Below, piece by piece: positions 7,335 through 17,233 of a DNA stretch of 37,757 bases. The stretch spans positions 1 through 37,757 of the forward strand of contig NZ_WLZU01000020.1 in assembly GCF_009870755.1 (NCBI RefSeq), read 5' to 3'. The notes under the pieces were generated by a model, which worked only from the letters and a program-made list of their open reading frames with translations, made no database searches and was not told the origin of the DNA. Source of the stretch: Streptococcus halichoeri (lineage in GTDB: Bacteria > Bacillota > Bacilli > Lactobacillales > Streptococcaceae). How positions within the stretch are numbered: position 1 is the first letter of the stretch; each line of letters begins with the position of its first letter. A program made the position numbers and the translations under genes.

Positions 7335-10300
7335 CTAAGAAGAGATGCCTAGAATATCTTTAATATCCTCAATACTCATGGAAGCTCGGCTTTCATTACC
7401 ATCAAGCACCGTTGTTACCAAGTTTCGCTTGTCTTCTTGTAACTCCAGAATCTTTTCTTCAATCGTTCCTCGTGTAATCAACCGATAAACTTCAACATTT
7501 TCTTTTTGTCCAAGCCTGTGGGCCCGGCTAATTGCTTGCATTTCCACGGCCGGATTCCACCACAAGTCAATCAGTACAACTGTATCTGCCCCGGTCAAAT
7601 TCAGGCCAACGCCACCTGCTTTCAAAGAAACAAGGAAAGTATCTTTTGAGCCACTATTAAAGGCCCGCGTCATTTCCTGGCGCTCATTGGCCGGGGTTGA
7701 ACCTGTAATTTTATAAGATGTCAAGCCAAGCTCCTGCATTTCCTGCTCTGCAATATCTAACATCCCTCTAAATTGGGAGAAAATCAGAGCCCGATGACCA
7801 TTTTCTTTTATTTGTGTTAAGAGCGTTTTCAGACTTTCTAATTTACCACTTTCACCTTGATAGGGCATAAAAAGACTTGGTGTATCACAAATTTGGCGCA
7901 GGCGCGTAATACCTGAAAGGATTTCAATTTTATGCCGGTTAATATCCACATCGCTGGAATGGCGAATGCGTTCTTGCATCTGGCGTAACTGTGCCAAATA
8001 CAATGTTTTTTGAGCCTCGCTCATTTCATTGCTATAGGTCATCTCAATCAATTCAGGCAATTCTGGTAAGACATCTTCTTTTTTGCGCCGCATAACAAAA
8101 GGCTGAATATATTTTGCGACCTGTTTAGGCGTCCATTTGAGGAAATCTTTCTTATCTGGTAGTAAGCCTGGTAAGACCATTTGAAAAATAGACCAAATCT
8201 CCAATAGTTTATTTTCAATAGGCGTTCCGGATAAGGCAAAACAGTTGGTCACCGTAAATTGGCGCAAACTCTGCGCAATTTTTGTCTGGTCATTTTTTAT
8301 CACTTGGGCTTCATCCAAGATGAGATAATCATAGTGCTTTTGTTGATACAATTCAAAATCCTGGCGAAACGAGGAATAGCTCGTAATCGTAACCGTATGA
8401 TTTTCCAAAATCAGCTGATCACGCGTCTGCTTAAGGCCATAAGCTACCACTGCATCAACCTGCGGAGCAAACTTGGTGAATTCATCTAACCAGTTATAAA
8501 GCAAGCTAGAGGGGGCCAAAATTAAAATCTGCGATGACGCTTCAATTTTGCTCGTTAAAAAAGCGATTGTTTGTAAGGTTTTACCAAGGCCCATATCGTC
8601 TGCTAAGACACCACCAAAGCCATACTTATCTAAGGTCGACAGCCATTTGACACCGTGCAATTGGTAATCACGCAACTGAGCATTAACCTGTAAATCAGGC
8701 AAAGTATAGCGTTCAGGATGGGTAAGATCTGCGACCAAATGTTGTAAATCTTCTGAAAAATGCACAGAGGCTGTATCTGCAAATAACTGAGAAACCTGCA
8801 TTGCTGAGACACCTTCCACTTGAAAATGCCCATTAAGTTGGCGTTTAGCCCGCAAGTCTTGGAGCGTTTGACTTACCCGTTTACTCTCCTCATCAAAAAC
8901 AACCAGTTTACCTGTCTGGCTAACAAAATAAGGATCCTGGCTAAACAAAGCAGCCAAGGCAGCATCAATATCGCTTTCAACAATCTGTGAAAAATCAAAG
9001 GAAATGTCTAAAAGACCGCCCTTACGACTAATGGCTACTTGTGGAATTTCCAACAGGCGTTGTTTCTCAAGCCGCTCAGACACTACAACCTTACCAATAC
9101 GCTGCCAATAGGGAATCGCTTGCGTAAATAGCTGATAAAGTTCTTGTGGTGATGCTAGGTGTTTGCGGGTTGCAAAGCCCGGCTTAAAGCCGTAAAACGC
9201 TAGCGCACGGTTGATTTTCTCTTCTTTTTTGAAGTGGCTAGCAAATGGAAGATGGACATGCTCGCTTTTGGAGGTTACCTGCACATCCCCGTAATCAAAC
9301 GCCAAATTTAAGAGAAGCTCATCGTCATCTGCTTGATCCAGGAAAAAAGTAACCTGAAAATCGTGAATCAGAAAACTCTTGGGAGCCTCTACCCGACCTA
9401 GCTCCTGAAAATCAAGGAGACTAGCAGCCAGCTTAGCCTGATCATCCAAATCAAAATGAACATGCTTGGTCAAATCAGCTTCAATGGGCAAACTACGGAT
9501 CGCAGAAACCATCTTGCGTTGTTTAAGGGTCAAATGATAAAAAGTATCATGATATAAAACATACTCATTATCAAAAAAATAGCTGTTATTTTTTTCCTTA
9601 ATCTGGAGTTCAATAGCATTACGGTGAACCTCAACAATAAAGGTAAAAAGTTCCGCTTCCCCACTCAAAGGCAAGACCTCAAGATAATTATAGGTATGAC
9701 TTGGTCCTTCAAAGGTAAAGTCATATAAATCCCGTAAGAGGTATATACCTTCTTCTAAAAAGCCACTTGGTAAAAAGAGATTGCGGCCATGGTTAGGAAA
9801 AACAACAGACTGTTCGCCCTTATCCGTTTGCGAAGCTAGTTTCCATAAAAAACGGATCAATTCCTGGCTTGGCGCATCAAATTGCACTAAAGAGAGCGGC
9901 TCAAAATAGTTTTTCCCAATTTGATAGTAAGCCTCTTTTTGCACTGCTGCTAAAAAAGCCTTAATATCACGAATGACATAAGAACGCTCATCAGGCAGCC
10001 GATTGATCTTGAGATTCCACCAAAAGTCAGCAGAAAATGGGCTTCTAACGCCTGTGGCACTTAGGCGATAATGTAGGGTATCATCTTCATTGACAGCTAA
10101 ATTATCCAAAAATAAGCTCCCAAATGACGTTAATTTGCGCACTGCCTCTTTACTCTCAGTTTGGTGAGCCAATTGTTCAGATAAGACCTTCCCGTCCTGG
10201 TTGTTTTTTAAGTAATATTCCAAAGCAGCAATATGCTGGCAATAACCTTTACGTGCAAAAAAAGCACATTGACAATGTGTATTGACATCTTCATAACTAT

Positions 10301-10427
10301 AAGCAACCGCTTCTTGATCTACCGTTGCTTGAATCGTACCATTTTTTTCACCTTCGACTGTCACCAGTCCTTGTTCATAAAGTTCAATTCCTTGATTGCG
10401 AATTTTACCAGGAATGAGTCGTGTCAT
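7335..10427 (-). CDS. SNF2-family DEAD/DEAH helicase with SWIM zinc finger
   Basis: A 1030-residue SWI2/SNF2 ATPase. The N terminus has a SWIM zinc motif, CxC-x8-CxH (C52, C54, C63, H65), followed by a bacterial SNF2-associated region. The helicase core starts near residue 570: motif I DDMGLGKTLQT, motif II DEAQVIKN, motif III LSGTPIENKL, and in the second RecA lobe FSQFRGMLDI, SLKAGGVGLNLT and the motif VI sequence QAISRAHRLGQ. Such proteins translocate on duplex DNA or remodel nucleoprotein; the bacterial role is poorly defined and a link to RNA polymerase recycling (RapA-like) is possible but unproven. The ATG is preceded by GAGGTGG. It has its own promoter and does not look mobile or horizontally acquired. 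Confidence 0.93.
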   Translation of the reverse strand: MTRLIPGKIRNQGIELYEQGLVTVEGEKNGTIQATVDQEAVAYSYEDVNTHCQCAFFARKGYCQHIAALEYYLKNNQDGKVLSEQLAHQTESKEAVRKLTSFGSLFLDNLAVNEDDTLHYRLSATGVRSPFSADFWWNLKINRLPDERSYVIRDIKAFLAAVQKEAYYQIGKNYFEPLSLVQFDAPSQELIRFLWKLASQTDKGEQSVVFPNHGRNLFLPSGFLEEGIYLLRDLYDFTFEGPSHTYNYLEVLPLSGEAELFTFIVEVHRNAIELQIKEKNNSYFFDNEYVLYHDTFYHLTLKQRKMVSAIRSLPIEADLTKHVHFDLDDQAKLAASLLDFQELGRVEAPKSFLIHDFQVTFFLDQADDDELLLNLAFDYGDVQVTSKSEHVHLPFASHFKKEEKINRALAFYGFKPGFATRKHLASPQELYQLFTQAIPYWQRIGKVVVSERLEKQRLLEIPQVAISRKGGLLDISFDFSQIVESDIDAALAALFSQDPYFVSQTGKLVVFDEESKRVSQTLQDLRAKRQLNGHFQVEGVSAMQVSQLFADTASVHFSEDLQHLVADLTHPERYTLPDLQVNAQLRDYQLHGVKWLSTLDKYGFGGVLADDMGLGKTLQTIAFLTSKIEASSQILILAPSSLLYNWLDEFTKFAPQVDAVVAYGLKQTRDQLILENHTVTITSYSSFRQDFELYQQKHYDYLILDEAQVIKNDQTKIAQSLRQFTVTNCFALSGTPIENKLLEIWSIFQMVLPGLLPDKKDFLKWTPKQVAKYIQPFVMRRKKEDVLPELPELIEMTYSNEMSEAQKTLYLAQLRQMQERIRHSSDVDINRHKIEILSGITRLRQICDTPSLFMPYQGESGKLESLKTLLTQIKENGHRALIFSQFRGMLDIAEQEMQELGLTSYKITGSTPANERQEMTRAFNSGSKDTFLVSLKAGGVGLNLTGADTVVLIDLWWNPAVEMQAISRAHRLGQKENVEVYRLITRGTIEEKILELQEDKRNLVTTVLDGNESRASMSIEDIKDILGISS

Positions 10428-10458
10428 ATTTTTTTACCACCTCTTTACTTATCCCCTA

Positions 10459-10464
10459 ATTATA
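10459..10464 (-). promoter_or_regulatory. SNF2 gene -10 element
   Basis: Extended -10, TGGTATAAT on the minus strand. The best -35 is TTGAGA with a long 19-base spacer. It is about 32 bases upstream of the start codon. Confidence 0.55.
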
Positions 10465-10664
10465 CCAAATTTAGCAGCATTTTTCTCAAAAAAATCTTCT
10501 TTCGCAAAAATCTGCCACAAATGTCTGATTCGCAATTGAGCTTATATCCTTTTTTATGACCTTACAACCTGTGGAGCCCCGCTGCTTGAGTAGCCCTGTC
10601 AAAAAAACCGGCTGACTCCCCAGCGAATCATCACGGCAAAGCTCACCGCTATTTTTTATGACAG

Positions 10665-10700
10665 CAAAAAAATCTGTATCGCTAAAGCAGTGATACAGAT
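10665..10700 (-). terminator. der operon terminator
   Basis: The perfect 9-base-pair stem ATCTGTATC (10672-10680) with GATACAGAT (10692-10700) is followed on the minus strand by a run of seven T. It lies just after the der stop and closes the nrdR-dnaB-dnaI-der unit. Confidence 0.9.
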
Positions 10701-10707
10701 GGTTGAT

Positions 10708-12018
10708 TTACTTGCGCTTGCGGGCAATCAGGTGGATTGGTGTCCCTTCAAAGGTAAAGGCCGCGCGAATTTGATTTTCAAGGAAACGCAGGTAGGAGAA
10801 ATGCATCAATTCTTCTTCGTTAACAAAAACCACAAATGTGGGAGGTTTGACTGAAACTTGCGTTGCATAGAAAATTTTCAAACGCTTGCCCTTATCGGTC
10901 GGTGTTGGATTAATAGCAATCGCATCCATGATCACATCATTTAAGACCGCTGAAGGAATACGGCGATTTTGACTCTCACTGATGGTTTTAATCAGTGCTG
11001 GCAACTTGTTAAGACGCTGCTTGGTGAGCGCTGATACAAAAATAATGGGCGCATAGCTCAAAAATTGGAATTGATTGCGAATATCAGACTCCCAGTTAGC
11101 CACGGTATGATTATCTTTTTGGATAGCATCCCATTTGTTCACAACAAGGATGATTCCTTTGCCCGCTTCGTGAGCAAAGCCAGCTATACGTTTATCGTAA
11201 TCTCGGATGCCCTCTTCGGCATTGATTACCATTAAAACAACATCAGAGCGATCAATGGCCCGCATAGCCCGCATGACCGAATACTTTTCAGTATTTTCAT
11301 AAACTTTACCGGATTTGCGCATGCCAGCTGTATCAATCATGGTGTATTCTTGTCCATCTTGATCAGTGAAGTGGGTATCAATAGCATCACGGGTGGTCCC
11401 AGCAAGAGGACTTGCAATCACCCGGTCTTCACCAAGAATAGCATTAATCAAACTGGATTTACCAACATTGGGACGGCCAATTAAACTAAAACGAATGACG
11501 GAATCGTTTTCTACTGCTGTCTCAACAGGAAGTTTTTCAATCACAGCATCTAAAACATCTCCAGTACCAATTCCATGAACAGAAGACGTTGGATAGGGTT
11601 CACCTAAGCCCAGAGCATAAAAATCATAGATGTCATTGCGCATTTCAGGATTATCAACTTTGTTAACCACTAGAATCACTGGCTTATCGGTTCGATAAAG
11701 CATCTTTGTGACATATTCATCGGCATCTGTTATTCCCTCTTTACCAGATACGACAAAAACAATCACATCTGCTTCGTCCATCGCAATTTGGGCTTGGTGT
11801 TTGATTTGCTCCATAAAGGGCGCATCCACATCATCAATGCCCCCGGTATCAATCAAGGAGAAGCGCCGGTTAAGCCATTCTCCTGTTGTGTAAATACGGT
11901 CTCGGGTCACCCCTTCGACATCTTCGACGATAGAAATGCGCTCGCCTGCAATTCGGTTAAACAAGGTGGACTTGCCCACATTAGGACGGCCCACAATAGC
12001 AACTGTAGGTAAAACCAT
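10708..12018 (-). CDS. der: Ribosome biogenesis GTPase Der (EngA)
   Basis: A 436-residue double GTPase needed for 50S subunit maturation. GTPase domain 1 begins GRPNVGKST (residues 10-18), with DTGGI as G3 and VNKVD as G4. Domain 2 has GRPNVGKSS (near residue 180), [10 protein letters not shown] and VNKWD. A KH-like C-terminal domain ends in basic residues (LIARKRK). Full length. AAAAGGAG precedes the ATG. It is 31 bases downstream of dnaI and last in the unit, with a strong terminator after it. Confidence 0.97.
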   Translation of the reverse strand: MVLPTVAIVGRPNVGKSTLFNRIAGERISIVEDVEGVTRDRIYTTGEWLNRRFSLIDTGGIDDVDAPFMEQIKHQAQIAMDEADVIVFVVSGKEGITDADEYVTKMLYRTDKPVILVVNKVDNPEMRNDIYDFYALGLGEPYPTSSVHGIGTGDVLDAVIEKLPVETAVENDSVIRFSLIGRPNVGKSSLINAILGEDRVIASPLAGTTRDAIDTHFTDQDGQEYTMIDTAGMRKSGKVYENTEKYSVMRAMRAIDRSDVVLMVINAEEGIRDYDKRIAGFAHEAGKGIILVVNKWDAIQKDNHTVANWESDIRNQFQFLSYAPIIFVSALTKQRLNKLPALIKTISESQNRRIPSAVLNDVIMDAIAINPTPTDKGKRLKIFYATQVSVKPPTFVVFVNEEELMHFSYLRFLENQIRAAFTFEGTPIHLIARKRK

Positions 12019-12049
12019 GATTCTCCTTTTAATAATCTTTACTTAAAAA

Positions 12050-12952
12050 CTAACGCCGATTTACGCCTTCTAAATGAAATTCCTCTGCCAGGTAACGCAC
12101 GCGTTCCATCACCCGCTTGGCCTGCCAAGTCTCATCATTGCCCTTAATGGTCGCCCATTTGCGCTCAAGATCTGCAAAGCTATAATTTGAAGTGAAAAAG
12201 GTCGGTAAATCTTCCAGCATGCGATATTGTAAGATAACTTGCAATACTTCATCTCGCACCCAGGAGGTCGCTTGCTCAGCTCCAATATCGTCCAATATTA
12301 ACAAAGGCACCATTTTCACAGCATCAATTTCTTCTTTGACTCTGCCAGAAGAAATGGCATTTTTGACATCAATTGTAAAACTGGGAAAATGCAGCAGCGT
12401 TGTCGCAACCCCTTTTTGTTCAGATAATTCGCGGGCCAAGGCAGCCATGAAACAAGATTTACCAATGCCCATATCCCCATAAAGATAGAGGCCCTTTTGC
12501 CCGGCAGTTGGGTACTGCTCAACAAAATCCACAATTCGCATGACAGCGTCGCGACGGCTGGTATTTGTAATATCAATATCAGCCAGACGCACCTGCCGAT
12601 AAGACTTTGGTAAATTAACTAAAGAAATGCGATTAGCAATCTGGGCTTTTTGTTGGGCTTCCTTAAGTGCTTTTGTTTCCCTATAGGAAACATCAGCATA
12701 GCCTTCATTCATCACTAAGATTGGTTCATAGCCCTTAGCAATATAAGACGGATCATTGCTGCGCACTTTCTGACGCTCTCCTAAAAATTGATTAAACTTT
12801 GACAAGCTAAGCATCATTTCAGCCTGGCTTAATTGGTGCTCTTTAATAAATGCAGCCACTTCGGGGTCAGATAAAATAGCTTGAATGATTTGGTCTTTAT
12901 TAGCACTGTTCAAATGCTTTTGGCGTTCCATGGTCTTCCCAATTTTTTCCAT
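12050..12952 (-). CDS. dnaI: Primosomal helicase loader DnaI
   Basis: A 300-residue AAA+ ATPase that loads the replicative helicase DnaC at origins and restart sites. Walker A is GDMGIGKS (residues 159-166), Walker B is LLILDDIGAE, and the arginine-finger region MERVRYLAEEF is near the C terminus. The N-terminal helicase-binding domain (about 1-110) has no cysteine, whereas B. subtilis DnaI has a cysteine-ligated zinc site there. The ATG directly abuts the dnaB stop and AAAGGTG in the end of dnaB serves as its ribosome site, which implies coupled translation. Confidence 0.95.
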   Translation of the reverse strand: MEKIGKTMERQKHLNSANKDQIIQAILSDPEVAAFIKEHQLSQAEMMLSLSKFNQFLGERQKVRSNDPSYIAKGYEPILVMNEGYADVSYRETKALKEAQQKAQIANRISLVNLPKSYRQVRLADIDITNTSRRDAVMRIVDFVEQYPTAGQKGLYLYGDMGIGKSCFMAALARELSEQKGVATTLLHFPSFTIDVKNAISSGRVKEEIDAVKMVPLLILDDIGAEQATSWVRDEVLQVILQYRMLEDLPTFFTSNYSFADLERKWATIKGNDETWQAKRVMERVRYLAEEFHLEGVNRR

Positions 12953-14125
12953 TTACTCGTCACCTTTTTTTAAGTTTTCTAAACGTTTGAGCGCTTTTTG
13001 CTTGAAAGCATCAAGGGCAGCTTGCTCTTCTGGACTCGTTTGGTCTTGATAATTTGGATTGCTCCACGCTGGCACATTGGTTTTGGGTGCACTTTTTGGC
13101 GACGTTTTGCGGGCCTGCTTGCGTTCTTTAAAAGAGCGGAGCAATAAAATCGCCTCTTCGGCTGTCTTTACAGATTGATAGGAAAAATCATTAGCCATTT
13201 TCATGATGTAGGTTTTTTGCAGATTAGCCGATTTGGTTTTATTAAACGTATAAAGAACCATAACATTGATGACTTCGTCCAAAAAGTCCATTTTAGCCAG
13301 TGCTACGAGTACTTGCTTTTCATCCTTGGTTACTGTTGCCCGCCTGGTTTGTTTAATTGTTTCTAAGAAAGCAAGGGCAGTGTCTTTTTTGACTTCCTGT
13401 AAGACAATTTTTTCTGCTTTGGTAAAATCACTAGCCGGTGATGACTCGGTCTGACTTTTTTTGACTGCCATTCTTGTAGTCGCAATTTCATAGTTAATCG
13501 CAGTTGCTTTGGCTAACTGATAGGTATCAAACCAGGTCAACTGGTATTTTTCAGCCAAGGCATAGAGGGCAACGACATCTTCTTGTTCATTTTTAAAGCG
13601 CAAGCCATCACGCGCCATAAGGCGTTGAAAACTGTCTAGATCGAAATAAATGCCTTTTTTTTCACTTAGGTCTAGATTGCCAGCTTCGGTGCCAAATACA
13701 TCTGAGAAGCGCTTTGAGAGTGATTTAGCTCTTGGTGGGACGGTCGGGGCTAATTCTTCTAGCGCTGCTTGGCCGATCTCTTTTTCGAGGAGACGCCGCA
13801 AAACAGCATTTTGCAAAAATACTTCACGGGACTTGGTCGCATTGACCTTAATCACATAATAGGATGGGTCTTGATAGAGTTCTAATAATTGCAAAGCTGT
13901 TAAAACAACGAGGGCCTCCTCTAGTTGGGTCATGCCCATCTGAAGATGGTTCAAGACCTGGCTAAATTTATGGCTTTTTTGGCCTTGATCACAAAATGCT
14001 GCAAAGTACTGGTAGACAGCGCTAGCACTAGCACCAATGATAGGGTAATAAAGCTGGATAAGACTATCTGAATCAAGCAGAATCCGATTGTTTTTGGCGT
14101 ATCGAAAATCATCAATGGGTTTCAT
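12953..14125 (-). CDS. dnaB: Replication initiation and membrane attachment protein DnaB (Firmicute type)
   Basis: A 390-residue Firmicute DnaB, a co-loader that acts with DnaD and DnaI to place the replicative helicase. This is not the E. coli helicase of the same name. The N-terminal winged-helix region and the later DnaB_2/DDBH domains are recognisable in outline: the opening [21 protein letters not shown] is typical, and [34 protein letters not shown] near residue 300 is the YxxxIxxW-like DDBH domain. The charged tail contains [19 protein letters not shown]. The first 14 bases overlap the end of nrdR, so translation is probably coupled. Confidence 0.93.
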   Translation of the reverse strand: MKPIDDFRYAKNNRILLDSDSLIQLYYPIIGASASAVYQYFAAFCDQGQKSHKFSQVLNHLQMGMTQLEEALVVLTALQLLELYQDPSYYVIKVNATKSREVFLQNAVLRRLLEKEIGQAALEELAPTVPPRAKSLSKRFSDVFGTEAGNLDLSEKKGIYFDLDSFQRLMARDGLRFKNEQEDVVALYALAEKYQLTWFDTYQLAKATAINYEIATTRMAVKKSQTESSPASDFTKAEKIVLQEVKKDTALAFLETIKQTRRATVTKDEKQVLVALAKMDFLDEVINVMVLYTFNKTKSANLQKTYIMKMANDFSYQSVKTAEEAILLLRSFKERKQARKTSPKSAPKTNVPAWSNPNYQDQTSPEEQAALDAFKQKALKRLENLKKGDE

Positions 14126-14603
14126 GTTCTGTACTACTCTTCTTTCCCCGAACGCGACTGGTGATCTGCTGGAGTAATGCTTCTATTTCATCCAAATCTT
14201 TGAAGCTTTTATAAACACTGGCAAACCGCACATAGGTAATCTCATCTAGCTCAGCTAGCTCCTCCATTACTAAATTACCAATCGCTGTGCTTGAGACTTC
14301 GTTTTCATAGTCCGCACGGACTTTTTGTTCAATTTTTGAGATGACATTTTCAATATCAGTACTTGAGACAGGGCGCTTTTGGGCGCTTTGAATCACGCCA
14401 TTTAGGATTTTATCACGGGAAAATTGCTCGCGCGTCCCATCCTTTTTGATAACCAACAAGGGGAGCTCTTCAACACGTTCAAAGGTCGTAAAACGGCTAT
14501 GGCATTTTTCACACTCACGGCGGCGCCGTATGGCATTGCCGTCTTCAGCCTGACGACTATCAACGACGCTTGATTTATGATAATTGCATTTTGGACAACG
14601 CAT
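14112..14603 (-). CDS. nrdR: Transcriptional repressor NrdR
   Basis: A 163-residue repressor of ribonucleotide reductase genes that senses ATP/dATP through an ATP-cone. The N-terminal zinc ribbon uses C3, C6, C31 and C34 (CPKC and CEKC), and the ATP-cone follows ([20 protein letters not shown]). The start was placed at the ATG at 14601-14603, giving the invariant opening MRCPKC; an upstream ATG five codons earlier would spoil it. First gene of the nrdR-dnaB-dnaI-der unit, overlapping dnaB. No NrdR-box pair was recognised at its own promoter. Confidence 0.96.
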   Translation of the reverse strand: MRCPKCNYHKSSVVDSRQAEDGNAIRRRRECEKCHSRFTTFERVEELPLLVIKKDGTREQFSRDKILNGVIQSAQKRPVSSTDIENVISKIEQKVRADYENEVSSTAIGNLVMEELAELDEITYVRFASVYKSFKDLDEIEALLQQITSRVRGKKSSTEHETH

Positions 14604-14643
14604 GCAAAAACACCCCAATTCTATCAGTTTAATCTAGTACTCT

Positions 14644-14672
14644 ATTTTACCACATTTTAAGACATAACAAAA
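14644..14672 (-). promoter_or_regulatory. nrdR operon promoter
   Basis: On the minus strand: an extended -10 TGGTAAAAT (hexamer at 14644-14649) and a weak -35 TTTTGT (14667-14672) at 17 bases, about 40 bases upstream of the nrdR ATG. Confidence 0.55.
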
Positions 14673-14723
14673 GAAAATTGGGCAAGGTGGTAGCGCAAGA
14701 ACTGCTCAAAAAGCGCCTAACAT

Positions 14724-14774
14724 AAAAACTATTCCACAGCTGCCTGATGGTTCGGACTGGTTGGAATAGTTTTT
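14724..14774 (-). terminator. covRS terminator
   Basis: Long arms AAAAACTATTCCA (14724-14736) and TGGAATAGTTTTT (14762-14774) form a strong hairpin with T/A runs on both sides. It lies 47 bases beyond the covS stop on the minus strand and could act in either direction. Confidence 0.88.
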
Positions 14775-14820
14775 TAAATGGTATGAACCAAGCTGAGTTC
14801 AAGGACACGAGCTCACAGGA

Positions 14821-16317
14821 CTAGAGTTTTTCTTGACTTAAAGGAATATACAAACTAAATGTTGTTCCTTCGTTAATCTTACTTTTAACTTTTAGTTCAA
14901 GATGGTAGCCTTCGATAATTTGTCGCAAAATGGAAAGCCCAATCCCTAAGCCCGCCTGAGTACTGGTCCGATTGCGAGACTTATCAGAGCGATAAAAGCG
15001 CTCAAAAATGTGATCAATGTCTTCTTCAGAGATGCCTTCGCCACGATCTCTTACTTCAAGCAGAGCTTTTTGATCAGCAGTCGTAGTTAACGTAATGGTT
15101 ACTTTCTTTTCAAGGCGCGAATATTTCACTGCATTATCAATCAGAATCATTAAAGCTTGTTCAAAATGGTTTTTATAGATGACAGCGCGGGTTTGTCGCT
15201 GACTAGGCTGCCAAACAAAGTCAAAATCATTTCTTAAAACTTTAAAGTTACCAATAACGGTTTCAATAGAATTCTCAAGAATCGTCGTATCATCTTGATG
15301 TCCTTCAAAGCTACCTTGGACACGAATCATATCGAGCATATCATTAATCATGATTGCCATTCGGTCGGCTTCATGAGCAGTTGCGGTCAGGCTCTCTTCA
15401 AGAATGGCACTGTCATCTTTTCCCCAACGTTGTAATAAACCGATATGGCCCTTAATAATCGCAACTGGGGTGCGCAACTCATGACTTACATCACTGATAA
15501 AACGCGATTGTAACTGGGTGTACTTTTCCACTTTATCCAGCATGGTGTCAAAAATTTCAGATAGTTCTTCAATTTCATCGCCAGACTTAATGTCAGAGCG
15601 GAGGTCCAAATTATTCGGATTTTCAGAGATGTTTCGCATGACATCATGTAAATTTTGGAGTGGCTCCAAAAATTTGATAGTAGAAACATAAATAATAATG
15701 TAAGCTAAGCTTGTTCCGAAAAATTCGACCATAAGCAACCAAAGTAGGAGACGGGCCCGGATGACATAGTAGTCTTCTAAGTCTTGATAGACCTGGACAT
15801 AGCCTAAAAACTTATGTGATTTCTTCGAATAGACTTTCTCTATCAGGGAATAACCACGGTACTGATTTTCAACCCTGTCATCAAAGACTTTGCCAATCGG
15901 GCCAGACATATCATAGGAAGTCTCAGTAGGATCCGTTGTGAAAATCAATTGTTTTTGGGGATTGTAAAGGTAAATTTCCTGGTTAACATCAATAGTATTA
16001 GAAATATCACGTTCATCAATGACAATTCTTTTGCCACTATGCTTATCTTGTTTGATATGCAATAGCCCATCTGTATAGAGGATTTGATTAAGATTGTCAT
16101 ATGAAAAATTAGAGTCCACCTGCGACAGACGAACTCTAATGACATTTACCACTTGTGTCAATGACTGCCGCTCTTTTTTCAAAAGAAAATAGTTCGTAGA
16201 ATAATAGGCAATCAAAGTAAAACCAGAAAAAATACAAAAGAATAGTACAAAAAAGAGATTAGATAAACGTTTTGGTAGCGATTTCTTTAGATGCTGTTTC
16301 TGATTTTTTATTAGCAT
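14821..16317 (-). CDS. covS: Sensor histidine kinase CovS (CsrS)
   Basis: A 498-residue membrane kinase/phosphatase for CovR. It has a first membrane span (about 20-40), an extracellular sensor (about 41-188), a second span (about 189-212), a HAMP-type linker, the dimerisation box FISDVSHELRTP with H279 and T283, and a catalytic domain with the N box LIDNAVKYS, G1 DRGEGISEED and G2 QAGLGIGLSI. In group A streptococci the sensor responds to Mg2+ and the peptide LL-37, and CovS controls capsule and many virulence genes. Here the gene is intact, without the frameshifts often selected in invasive isolates. It starts two bases after the covR stop and shares its promoter. Confidence 0.96.
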   Translation of the reverse strand: MLIKNQKQHLKKSLPKRLSNLFFVLFFCIFSGFTLIAYYSTNYFLLKKERQSLTQVVNVIRVRLSQVDSNFSYDNLNQILYTDGLLHIKQDKHSGKRIVIDERDISNTIDVNQEIYLYNPQKQLIFTTDPTETSYDMSGPIGKVFDDRVENQYRGYSLIEKVYSKKSHKFLGYVQVYQDLEDYYVIRARLLLWLLMVEFFGTSLAYIIIYVSTIKFLEPLQNLHDVMRNISENPNNLDLRSDIKSGDEIEELSEIFDTMLDKVEKYTQLQSRFISDVSHELRTPVAIIKGHIGLLQRWGKDDSAILEESLTATAHEADRMAIMINDMLDMIRVQGSFEGHQDDTTILENSIETVIGNFKVLRNDFDFVWQPSQRQTRAVIYKNHFEQALMILIDNAVKYSRLEKKVTITLTTTADQKALLEVRDRGEGISEEDIDHIFERFYRSDKSRNRTSTQAGLGIGLSILRQIIEGYHLELKVKSKINEGTTFSLYIPLSQEKL

Positions 16318-16319
16318 AG

Positions 16320-17006
16320 CTATTTCTCACGTATCACATAACCCATACCACGTACGGTTTGAATATAGGATTCCCGTCCAGGCATGTCAATTTTCCCACG
16401 TAAATAACGAATGTAAACATCCACAACGTTTGTTTCGACAGCTTCGTCATACTTCCAGACATTAGAGAGTAATTCTTCGCGCGTCATCACACGGTTCATA
16501 TTGGTCATCAAAATACTCAACAAATCGTATTCGCGCTTTGTTAACGAAATTTCATCGTCTCCACGGTTAACCGACCGGTTTTGTGGATTAAGTACCAAAT
16601 CACGGTAGATACCTTGATTTGGTGATTTTTTATCTGTCTCTATATCTTGACGACGAAAGATTGCGCGGATGCGTGCTAACAATTCTTCGATAGCAAAAGG
16701 CTTAACAATGTAGTCATCTGCTCCACGGTCTAGCCCCGCAACCACATCCATAATGGAATCACGTGCTGTCATCATCATAATGTAGGTTGTCTTTTCTGCC
16801 TGCAAGCGCCGAGTGATTTCAAAACCATCCATCTCAGGTAACATTAAATCTAAAAGGATAAGATCAAAATCTTTTTCAAGAGCTGTTTCTAAGCCTTCGC
16901 GACCATTATCTTCGACGCATACTTCATAACCTTCGTGCTGCAATTCTAGTGAAACAAATCGTGCGAGATTTTTTTCATCTTCAATAATGAGAATTTTTTT
17001 CGTCAT
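16320..17006 (-). CDS. covR: Response regulator CovR (CsrR)
   Basis: A 228-residue OmpR-type regulator, mainly a repressor of virulence genes in pyogenic streptococci. The receiver domain (1-120) has D53 as phosphoacceptor in LILLDLMLPEMDG, with acidic E9 and D10 and the conserved K103-type residue in DDYIVKPFAIEELLARIR. T65, the Ser/Thr-kinase target described in group A CovR, is present. The winged-helix effector ends in YIQTVRGMGYVIREK. The start is the ATG at 17004-17006 with GGAAG just upstream; an in-frame TTG three codons earlier is less likely. An ATTAGA (17041-17046, minus strand) in the leader matches the ATTARA motif associated with CovR binding, consistent with autoregulation. Confidence 0.97.
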   Translation of the reverse strand: MTKKILIIEDEKNLARFVSLELQHEGYEVCVEDNGREGLETALEKDFDLILLDLMLPEMDGFEITRRLQAEKTTYIMMMTARDSIMDVVAGLDRGADDYIVKPFAIEELLARIRAIFRRQDIETDKKSPNQGIYRDLVLNPQNRSVNRGDDEISLTKREYDLLSILMTNMNRVMTREELLSNVWKYDEAVETNVVDVYIRYLRGKIDMPGRESYIQTVRGMGYVIREK

Positions 17007-17171
17007 ATCTTCCAATCCTTGTTTATAATAATTTTTCTTCTCTAATGCTTAAAAGAATATAGAAAGGGTGCAACATTTTAGAAATCGGCTCTCTTTTCAA
17101 CTTGGTCATTCCTTCAAAGACCTCACTAAAAGCAACTCTAAACAGCTTTTAAGAGCCATTATACAAGTATG

Positions 17172-17200
17172 AGTATACCAGAGCCTACCATTTTTTTCAA
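17172..17200 (-). promoter_or_regulatory. covRS promoter
   Basis: On the minus strand: -35 TTGAAA (17195-17200), a 17-base spacer and -10 TATACT (17172-17177). A second TATAAT (17158-17163) lies just downstream. The leader to the covR ATG is about 160 bases. Confidence 0.65.
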
Positions 17201-17233
17201 TCAAAAAATTACAAATATCTTAAATAGTCAGTT

